From positions 62,001 to 126,000 of the forward strand of contig CAVZRW010000011.1 in assembly GCA_963777855.1 (NCBI GenBank): a stretch of 64,000 nt of DNA. Reading direction: 5' to 3'. This document shows positions 54,295 to 60,770 of the stretch, in pieces (position 1 is the stretch's first letter; every line of letters starts with the position of its first letter). Made by a program: the position numbers and the translations under genes. The DNA is from Prado023 sp963777855. GTDB lineage: Bacteria; Actinomycetota; Actinomycetes; S36-B12; CAIYMF01. The notes below the pieces were generated by a model, which was not told the origin of the DNA, ran no database searches, and saw nothing but the letters and a program-made list of their open reading frames with translations.

Positions 54295-54807
54295 GTGGGC
54301 GCCGACGCCTGGGACCGGCTGTGGACCCCGCACCGCATGCCCTACATCCGCGGCGAGAGCCGGCCCACGGACTCCGAGGCCGGCCCGCAGTGCCCGTTCT
54401 GCCGGGTCAACGACGGTGACGACTCGCTGGTGGTGGCCCGCGGGGAGCACACGTACGTGATCATGAACCTGTTCCCGTACAACCCGGGTCACGTGCTCAT
54501 CTGCCCGTACCGCCACGTCGCGGACTTCACCGACCTGACGCCCGAGGAGTCCGCCGAGATCTCGGACTTCCAGGCCCGGATGATGCGTGCGATCCGCGCG
54601 GCCAGCGCACCGCACGGGTTCAACATCGGCCTGAACCAGGGCTCCGCGGCCGGCGCCGGGATCTCCGGGCACCTGCACCAGCACATCGTGCCGCGCTGGC
54701 GCGGGGACTCGAACTTCATGACCAGCGTGGCCGGGTCCAAGACCCTGGTCATGCTGCTCGAGGACTCCCGCGACCTGCTCGCGGCGGCCCTGGCCGAGCT
54801 GGACTGA
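54295..54807 (+). CDS. HIT domain protein, Ap4A phosphorylase-like (Rv2613c type)
   Basis: 170 residues from GTG 54295. CPFC (33-36) is the metal-binding or structural pair, and the histidine triad GHLHQHIVPRW has His126, His128 and His130. NLFPYNPGHVLICPYRH is the core strand segment. The mycobacterial homologue Rv2613c breaks down diadenosine tetraphosphate and also lies right after thrS; the same placement here supports the identity. It removes alarmone-like Ap4A made by synthetases. Confidence 0.92.
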   Translation: MGADAWDRLWTPHRMPYIRGESRPTDSEAGPQCPFCRVNDGDDSLVVARGEHTYVIMNLFPYNPGHVLICPYRHVADFTDLTPEESAEISDFQARMMRAIRAASAPHGFNIGLNQGSAAGAGISGHLHQHIVPRWRGDSNFMTSVAGSKTLVMLLEDSRDLLAAALAELD

Positions 54808-54895
54808 GGGAGGGTCGCGGCCAGTCCCGGGCGCAGCGGCGGATGGTCTGTCCGCCGTCCAGCGTCGGGGCGCCGCTCGCCGCGATACTCACCGT

Positions 54896-55519
54896 ATGAC
54901 CCGGCCCCGCGCGATCCTGTTCGACCAGGACGGCACCCTGCTGAACACGTTCGGCCCTGCGATGGCCGCCTACTCGCGCACCGTCGGCCGCGAGATCACC
55001 TACGAGCACATCCGGCCGGTCGCTCACCTGGGGGCGGCGCGCAACCTGGTCAGCGCCCTGCTGGGCCACGAGGCCACCGACGCCGACGACGACCTGTTCC
55101 ACGAGGCCCTCGCCGAGGGGGTGGCGGGGATCAGCCCCTACCCGGGGGTCCCCGAGCTCCTGGACGAGCTGCGGGCGGCGGGCCTGCGCCTGGGCGTGGT
55201 GACCAACTCCGACGAGCGATCGGCCCGGATCGTGCTCGGAACCCACGGCTTCGACGAGCAGGTCGACCTCGTGGTCACCTCCGACATGGTCGACGAGCCC
55301 AAGCCCGACCCCGGGTCGATGCTCCTGGCGCTCGCGCAGCTCGGGCTGCCCGCGGCGGAGGTGTGGTACGTCGGGGACAGTGCGGCCGACATGGCCGCCG
55401 CGCGCGCTGCTGGTGTGCGCGCCGTGGTGGCCGGGTGGGGCCAGCAGGTGCCCGACATCACCGAGCACGACGACTGGTGCGACACCCCGGCCGACGTCGC
55501 CCGGCTGGCCCTCGGCTGA
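54896..55519 (+). CDS. HAD family hydrolase (phosphoglycolate phosphatase-like)
   Basis: 207 residues. HAD motif I FDQDGTLL near residues 9-16, motif II VTNSDER, motif III Lys in EPKPDPGS and motif IV VGDSAADMAAARAAG. The helical cap lies between motif I and II (C1 type), as in phosphoglycolate and related phosphatases. Note Gln in FDQDGT where Leu or Met is common. Starts at ATG 54896; ATACTC stands 6 nt upstream, near the leaderless pattern. Substrate unknown. Confidence 0.88.
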   Translation: MTRPRAILFDQDGTLLNTFGPAMAAYSRTVGREITYEHIRPVAHLGAARNLVSALLGHEATDADDDLFHEALAEGVAGISPYPGVPELLDELRAAGLRLGVVTNSDERSARIVLGTHGFDEQVDLVVTSDMVDEPKPDPGSMLLALAQLGLPAAEVWYVGDSAADMAAARAAGVRAVVAGWGQQVPDITEHDDWCDTPADVARLALG

Positions 55520-55575
55520 CCGCGGCGGGCGCGCGACAGGTTGCGGCTGGGGCGCCGCGCGCCCATGGTTGGGCG

Positions 55576-56313
55576 ATGCGCCGGCATGCACGCACGCCAC
55601 GGGACGGCGAGGACCCGGACCTGCACGGCGCGCCCGTGGGTCGGCGGGTCGTACTGGGCATGGCCGGGCTGGCCGGCCTCGGGGTGCTGTTCGGCAGCCG
55701 GGTGAACTCCGCACTGAGCACGGTGGTGGCCAAGGACCCCACGGGACTCACCGGGCTGATCCCGGGCAGCGGGCGGTTCCGCTACTACTCGATCGCCGGG
55801 TCGATCCCGGCCGTGGCGATGGCCGAGTACCGCCTGAGGGTCGACGGCTCGGTGGCGAGGCCGGGCGCCCTGACCATGGCCGACCTGTCCGCCCTGCCGC
55901 AGACGGACCTCAGCCGCGACGTTCAGTGCGTGACCGGCTGGCGGGTTCCCGATGTCGCGTGGTCCGGGGTGCGGCTGCGCGACCTGCTCGACCACGTCGG
56001 TGCCGCGCCCTCGGCTGGTGCCGTGCTGTTCGGATCGTTCGACGGCCGGTACACCGAGTCGCTGACGATGGAGCAGGCCCGCCGCGACGACGTGCTGGTG
56101 GCCACGGCGATGGAGGGCGGCCCGGTCACCCACGACCACGGCGGGCCGGTGCGCCTCTACGTGGCCCCGATGTACTTCTACAAGTCGCTGAAGTGGCTGG
56201 ACCGGATCACCGTGGCCGACGAGGTGGTCCCCGGGTACTGGGAGGGCCACGGCTACGACGTCGACGCCTGGGTGGGGCGCTCCAACGGCCGCGACGATGA
56301 CCCGGTCATCTGA
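55576..56313 (+). CDS. Sulfite-oxidase-like molybdopterin-dependent protein
   Basis: 245 residues. A twin-arginine-like N-terminus (GRRVVLGMAGLAGLGVLFG) suggests Tat export. The core shows YRLRVDGSVARPGALT, the molybdenum-ligating Cys118 in DVQCVTGW, then VPDVAWSGVRLRDLL and VAPMYFYKSLKW, as in the oxidoreductase molybdopterin-binding (SUOX/MsrP-like) family. The protein is shorter than sulfite oxidase and has no dimerisation or heme domain. Its 3' end overlaps the cytochrome b gene by 17 nt, which supplies the electron link. Confidence 0.9.
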   Translation: MRRHARTPRDGEDPDLHGAPVGRRVVLGMAGLAGLGVLFGSRVNSALSTVVAKDPTGLTGLIPGSGRFRYYSIAGSIPAVAMAEYRLRVDGSVARPGALTMADLSALPQTDLSRDVQCVTGWRVPDVAWSGVRLRDLLDHVGAAPSAGAVLFGSFDGRYTESLTMEQARRDDVLVATAMEGGPVTHDHGGPVRLYVAPMYFYKSLKWLDRITVADEVVPGYWEGHGYDVDAWVGRSNGRDDDPVI

Positions 56314-56959
56314 GCGCGTGCGCCGGTTCAGCGCCGGCGAGCGCTGGATCCACCTGGGCCTCGGCGTGCTGATGGGCGTGTGCATCGTGACGGCGGCGCT
56401 GCTCTACGTGGACCCGCTGAGCGCGCTGGTGGGTCGGCGCCGGCTGGTGGCGAGCGTCCACTACGGCGCGGGGCTCCTGCTGCCGGTCCCGCTCGTGGTC
56501 GGCTACCTCGCCTCGGCGGCGTTCCGGGCGGATGTCCGTCGGCTCAACCGGTTCCTGCCCACCGATGGGGCTTGGCTGCGTGACCTGGGCCGGGGCGGGC
56601 AGCCCTCGGGCAAGTTCAACGCGGGGCAGAAGCTGAACTCGGCGTTCGTGCTCGGCTCGGTGGTCGTGATGGTGGCCACGGGCCTGATGCTGCACTACTT
56701 CGACGTGTTCCCCGACAGCATCCGCACCGGCGCCACCTTCGTGCATGACCTGGTGGCCAGTGCCGTCGTGGTGGTCGCCCTTGGGCACATCTGGATGGCG
56801 TGGAACGATCCCGAGGCGCGCCGGGGGTTGCGCACTGGTTCCGTCGATCGCGAATGGGCCCAGCGCGAGCACGTGCTCTGGAGCGAGGCGCAGGCGGCAC
56901 GGGAGGATGTGCAACGCAGGGCTGCGGGGGACGCCGAGGACCTGGTGGAGGGCCCGTGA
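56297..56959 (+). CDS. Cytochrome b/b6 domain protein (formate dehydrogenase gamma-like)
   Basis: 220 residues with four membrane helices. Heme histidines are in ERWIHLGLGV, ASVHYGAGLL, and FVHDLVASAVVVVALGHIW; KFNAGQKLN is the loop motif of FDH-gamma/NarI-type cytochromes b. It would pass electrons between the quinone pool and the exported molybdoprotein made by the overlapping upstream gene. Together they resemble a two-gene MsrPQ-like or respiratory module. Confidence 0.88.
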   Translation: MTRSSERVRRFSAGERWIHLGLGVLMGVCIVTAALLYVDPLSALVGRRRLVASVHYGAGLLLPVPLVVGYLASAAFRADVRRLNRFLPTDGAWLRDLGRGGQPSGKFNAGQKLNSAFVLGSVVVMVATGLMLHYFDVFPDSIRTGATFVHDLVASAVVVVALGHIWMAWNDPEARRGLRTGSVDREWAQREHVLWSEAQAAREDVQRRAAGDAEDLVEGP

Positions 56960-57119
56960 GGTCCGGCGAGCCGCCGGAATGGACGCGATTTCGCCCGGAG
57001 CGTCCCGGACGTGTCGGTCGGGATACGGGCGGTTGGCCCGGGACCGGTGAGCGCAGGGTCCGTGGCCCGTACTCCGATCGCACACCTGGGGGAATGCAAC
57101 GACCCGAGCAACGGGTGCT

Positions 57120-57210
57120 CCGTGACATGGAGCTTGGCAGTCACTCGCGGCGGTGTGCGGCAGGTTGAGTCGTTGCACCTGCCGATAGGAGTTGCCGGCC
57201 ATGTCACGGC
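57120..57210. repeat. Nested inverted repeats
   Basis: CCGTGACATGG (57120-57130) is the perfect inverse of CCATGTCACGG (57200-57210). Inside lies an 8-bp hairpin, CGGCAGGT (57158-57165) with ACCTGCCG (57177-57184). Located between the cytochrome b gene and the methyltransferase remnant, in a region without a gene. Could be a regulatory RNA, an old element end or chance. Confidence 0.35.
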
Positions 57211-57211
57211 G

Positions 57212-57360
57212 TTGTCCAGCGGGATTACCGTCCGGCCACGGTAGCGCAGCTGCGTCTCCGTGGAGGATCTCCGCGCTGCCGGCGGCGATCCGCTCGCCCA
57301 GCCGCTTGCGGGCCAGTCCGACCTGGATGTCGGAAAGGTCGATGCCCGCCACCCGGTGCA
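57212..57360 (-). pseudogene. Remnant of a SAM methyltransferase
   Basis: Minus strand, one frame: HRVAGIDLSDIQVGLARKRL then ERIAAGSAEILHGDAAALPW, closely matching the methyltransferase at 58378 (GRVAGLDLSDVQIDLARQRL, DRIAAGTAQIVQGDAGSLPW). A second frame right after it reads LRYRGRTVIPLDN, like the C-terminal VRYRGVWHIVDN of the methyltransferase at 59172. The middle and the N-terminus are gone. A shredded relative facing the live cluster. Confidence 0.65.
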
Positions 57361-57612
57361 CCCGATCGGCCTGCCCACACCGATCCACCCTTCGACTGCA
57401 TCAGGACCACCACAGACCGTCGGGCGCCAGAGCAGAACGTCGCCGGTGCTGGACCGGGCACCCGAGGCAAACCCCGCGAAGCCCACCGCCACACAGGACC
57501 ATTGACGCTGGTGGGCCGTTCGGCCGTTACCCCGCGCGAACCCCTCCGGCTACCGTGGAGGTGGGACCACGGTCGTCGCAACGACGGGTCGCCGCGGTCC
57601 GAAGGAGTGGCC

Positions 57613-58350
57613 ATGAACACCCTGACACAGGCCCGCACCGACTTGGGCACCCGCAGGAAGTTGCACAGCTTCGAGCGGTTCCTGAACCATCACACCGACT
57701 CGCTGACCAGACGGTTCGGCCCCGCCGACGCCGCGATCATGAGCCGGGAGATGGTCGAGGAGTACCGGGCCCTGATCCCCCAAGTGCCCAATATCGGCGG
57801 GCGGCGCAACCCGTGGAACGCCAACCTCGCCGCAGCGCCGATGGCGCTGGCGGCGTACCGGGTGGTGGTGCGCCACGGCGGCTCCGCGCAGGACGCCGGT
57901 GAGGTGGTCCTCGCCTACGCCCAACGGGAAGGGGAGCGGATCCCCCGCCGCCTGCGTCCACTGCTGCTGCGCCCCCGTCCCTCACGCGCGCGGAAGGTAG
58001 CGCGCTGGACCCAGCAGCGCCGCTACCCCGAGGACTGGGTGTGCCAGATCGTCGACGGCGCGGGCCAGGACTTCGACTTCGGCATGGACGTCACCGAGTG
58101 CGCCATCGTCAAGTTCATGCACGCCCAGGGCGCCGACGAGTTCACACCCTGGCTGTGCCACCTCGACTACGTCATGGCCGAGGCCGCCGGATACGGGCTG
58201 ACCCGGACCAGGACCCTGGCCTGGGGCTGCGACCGGTGCGACTTCCGCATGACGGCCCACGGCACGACCACCACCACATGGCCCCCCGACTTCCCGGAAC
58301 GCACCTGCGGCCGATCGGCCATGACGAAGGACGCGAGCACGACTGCCTAG
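57613..58350 (+). CDS. L-2-amino-thiazoline-4-carboxylate hydrolase-like protein
   Basis: 245 residues. The C-terminal half has VTECAIVKFMHAQGADEFTP, WLCHLDYVMAEAAGYGLTRT and TLAWGCDRCDFRM, with Cys163, Cys182, Cys206 and Cys209; this fits the ATC hydrolase family, named for a step in bacterial L-cysteine production from thiazolines, although most members are uncharacterised and often lie in biosynthetic clusters. The N-terminal half is helical. GAAGGAG at 57601-57607 precedes ATG 57613. It heads a row of methyltransferase genes with 27-nt and 35-nt gaps, so probably one operon. Confidence 0.75.
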   Translation: MNTLTQARTDLGTRRKLHSFERFLNHHTDSLTRRFGPADAAIMSREMVEEYRALIPQVPNIGGRRNPWNANLAAAPMALAAYRVVVRHGGSAQDAGEVVLAYAQREGERIPRRLRPLLLRPRPSRARKVARWTQQRRYPEDWVCQIVDGAGQDFDFGMDVTECAIVKFMHAQGADEFTPWLCHLDYVMAEAAGYGLTRTRTLAWGCDRCDFRMTAHGTTTTTWPPDFPERTCGRSAMTKDASTTA

Positions 58351-58377
58351 TGGCCGCGTGGACAAGGAGGTGCCGAG

Positions 58378-59136
58378 ATGAGAGGCACGCAGGTACTGAC
58401 CAGGACGGGGGCATCGGTCGCCGGGGTGGCGGAGGCGGCGGTGGAGTCCGCATCAGCGGCGATGACGGCGGGCTTCAGGAACGTGGCTTGGTCTTGGGCC
58501 GGGGTTCCGAGCGGTCCGCTGGGCTGGGTCAGCAGCCACTGGACCATGCCGCGGCTGCACAGCCAGCTGTACAAGGTGATGGACCGCGAGTTGGCCCTGA
58601 AGCCCGACGACGAGTTGCTCGAGGTGGCCTGTGGGTCGGCGTTCTTCCTCGAGAAGTACGCCGGACACGTGGGGCGCGTGGCTGGGCTGGACCTGTCGGA
58701 CGTCCAGATCGACCTCGCCCGGCAGCGCCTGGCCGATCGGATCGCGGCCGGCACGGCGCAGATCGTGCAGGGCGACGCGGGCAGCCTGCCCTGGCCGGAC
58801 GCGACGTTCAGCGTGGTGACGGTCATGGGGTCCTTCGAGTGCTTCCCCGAGCCGGAGAAGGTGCTGGCCGAGCTGTACCGGGTGCTGCGACGGGGCGGCC
58901 GGGCGGTGATGAACATCGGCGAGTGGGTCGAACCCGGTACCCAGACCCATCGCATGTTCGACGCCCTGTGGGTGTGGAGCGAGGACGACGTGCGGCGCAT
59001 GGTCGAGCAGGCCGGGTTCACCGACCTGTCCATGTCCTACGCCAGCACGGCGGTCAACCGGCTCGACGAACTGATCAGCAAGCGAATGGGCGGGATCGCC
59101 GCCGACATGCGAACCGTCCACGCCACCAAGGCCTGA
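58378..59136 (+). CDS. SAM methyltransferase A of the 57-61 kb cluster
   Basis: 252 residues. SAM motif I LLEVACGSAFFLEKYAG (80-96), acidic loop VAGLDLSDVQIDLARQRL, motif II-like GDAGSLPWPDATF and motif III RVLRRGGRAVMNIGEW. The N-terminal 55 residues are unusual for the fold, with a helix SAAMTAGFRNVAWSWAG that may contact a membrane or partner. AAGGAGGTG precedes ATG 58378. Similar in the core to the remnant at 57212. Methyl acceptor unknown. Confidence 0.85.
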   Translation: MRGTQVLTRTGASVAGVAEAAVESASAAMTAGFRNVAWSWAGVPSGPLGWVSSHWTMPRLHSQLYKVMDRELALKPDDELLEVACGSAFFLEKYAGHVGRVAGLDLSDVQIDLARQRLADRIAAGTAQIVQGDAGSLPWPDATFSVVTVMGSFECFPEPEKVLAELYRVLRRGGRAVMNIGEWVEPGTQTHRMFDALWVWSEDDVRRMVEQAGFTDLSMSYASTAVNRLDELISKRMGGIAADMRTVHATKA

Positions 59137-59171
59137 CCACCCAGCCCAGCCTGGATAGAGAGGTGACGGTC

Positions 59172-59780
59172 ATGGGAGCCACGTTCGGGTTGGCAGCCAG
59201 GCTGCTGTGGGACTCACCGGTGGGCTGGGCCTACGCGAAGGTCGTACCCCGCAGCCACGCCGGGGTGTACGCCGACGTCGCCGAGGTGCTCGCCCTGGGC
59301 GTCGACGACGACCTGCTGGACATCGGATGCGGCCCCGGCGCGTTCCTTGCCGAGCACGCCCAACAGGCGCGCACGGTCACCGGGTTGGACCCCTCACGAA
59401 CCATGCTGCGCGAGGCAGAGAAGCGCCTGGCCGAGCGGATCTCCGCAGGGACCGCACGCCTCGTGCTCGCCGGATCCGAGCACCTGCCGTTCGACGACGG
59501 GGCGTTCTCCGCCGTCACCGTCATCACCGCACCGGCAGATCTGGCCGAGGTGCACCGGGTGCTGCGGCCCGGCGGGCGCCTCGTGGTCGTCGATGAACTG
59601 GCCGCAGACCCACGCAAGCCCTCCAGCGAGCGGACCGGTGGCGGACTGTGGCCCTACAACGAAGCCGACACAATCCGACTGCTCGAGCACGCCGGGTTCT
59701 CGAACCCGACCGTGCGCTACCGCGGTGTCTGGCACATCGTGGACAACCGCATCATCAGCTGTCCACGACCTGGCCCTTGA
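59172..59780 (+). CDS. SAM methyltransferase B of the 57-61 kb cluster
   Basis: 202 residues. Motif I LLDIGCGPGAFLAEHAQ (48-64), TGLDPSRTMLREAEKRLAER, LPFDDGAFSAVTVI and VLRPGGRLVVVDEL: a short class I (UbiE/COQ5-like) methyltransferase. The N-terminal LAARLLWDSPVGWAYAKVVP resembles the first helix of related proteins. AGAGGTG (59158-59164) precedes ATG 59172. The third gene of the row; acceptor unknown. Confidence 0.85.
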   Translation: MGATFGLAARLLWDSPVGWAYAKVVPRSHAGVYADVAEVLALGVDDDLLDIGCGPGAFLAEHAQQARTVTGLDPSRTMLREAEKRLAERISAGTARLVLAGSEHLPFDDGAFSAVTVITAPADLAEVHRVLRPGGRLVVVDELAADPRKPSSERTGGGLWPYNEADTIRLLEHAGFSNPTVRYRGVWHIVDNRIISCPRPGP

Positions 59781-60052
59781 CCGCCCGAGTCCAGCTGACC
59801 GGGCGCCGAGGAACCCGACTACTACCACGTGGGGCGGGGCCCACACTCAGTTCCGGGTCGCATCCGTTACGCGGATAGACGTACTTGGGGTCGACGGTGG
59901 CTGGTGGCTGGACGGTGCCGGCCTCGAAGGCGGCGGCGCGCGATTGGAGACCGCTATGCCGCAGGGCCGGGGGTGCCCGACGACCCTTGTGCCGGCTCTG
60001 TGCCGCGAGGATCGTCGAACTGGGGGCGGTGGGCATGGAGGAAGGAGTCCTC

Positions 60053-60748
60053 ATGGGATCCGACGGGTACGGGTTGTGCTCCCGGTTCTACGACCGGGCG
60101 CTCGAGCCGTTGAATGCCCCCCTGCGGCGGGTCGCCCACCGGATGTGCCCACCCCAATCGGGGTGGACCGTGCTCGACGTCGGGTGCGGCACCGGTGCGG
60201 CGCTGGCCGAGTACGCGGCCGCCGGGTGTGCCGTGATCGGGGTCGACACCTCCCCGGCGATGATCGACACCGCCCGTCAGCGCCTCGGACCCGATGCCGA
60301 CCTCCGCCTGGCCGACGGGCCATCGCTGCCCGTCGAGGACGGGTGCGCCGACCTGGTGCTGATCTCGCTGGTGCTGCACTCCGTCCCCCGCGCGGATGCC
60401 GTCGCCCTGCTCGCTGAGGCCGGGCGTGCGCTGGCCCCCGCCGGTCGGGTTCTGGTCACCGACTTCGGCACCGCCGGCCTGCGGTTCCCCCGCGGCTGGG
60501 CCACGCGCGGGTTCACCGTCGTCGCCGAGCTCCTGTCCGGCCCGACCCACGCAGGCAACGCCGTGGGTTACCTGCGCCACGGGGGCGTCGGACCGCTCGT
60601 CGCGGAGGCTGGCCTGACCATCCACGCCCAACGGCCATCCGCAGGCGGCAACATCACCCTGGCCGTACTTGGAGCAACCGACGACGGAGGTGGCACACAG
60701 GGCCACCGAGAAGCCGCCGACCGCATGCCGGCGGCGGAGACCAACTAA
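60053..60748 (+). CDS. SAM methyltransferase C of the 57-61 kb cluster
   Basis: 231 residues. Begins GLCSRFYDRALEPLNAPLRR, then motif I VLDVGCGTGAALAEYAAAG, VIGVDTSPAMIDTARQRL, LADGPSLPVEDGCADLVL and ALAPAGRVLVTDFG, as in UbiE-type enzymes. GAAGGAG at 60041-60047 precedes ATG 60053, which I choose over ATG 60035. A 272-nt gap without a gene separates it from methyltransferase B, so it may have its own promoter. Confidence 0.82.
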   Translation: MGSDGYGLCSRFYDRALEPLNAPLRRVAHRMCPPQSGWTVLDVGCGTGAALAEYAAAGCAVIGVDTSPAMIDTARQRLGPDADLRLADGPSLPVEDGCADLVLISLVLHSVPRADAVALLAEAGRALAPAGRVLVTDFGTAGLRFPRGWATRGFTVVAELLSGPTHAGNAVGYLRHGGVGPLVAEAGLTIHAQRPSAGGNITLAVLGATDDGGGTQGHREAADRMPAAETN

Positions 60749-60770
60749 CCATTTACGCCACTTACACCGT

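Noticed and set aside
57120..57210. Miniature transposable element
   Set aside because: The inverted repeats lack a target-site duplication and no other copy was seen in the window.
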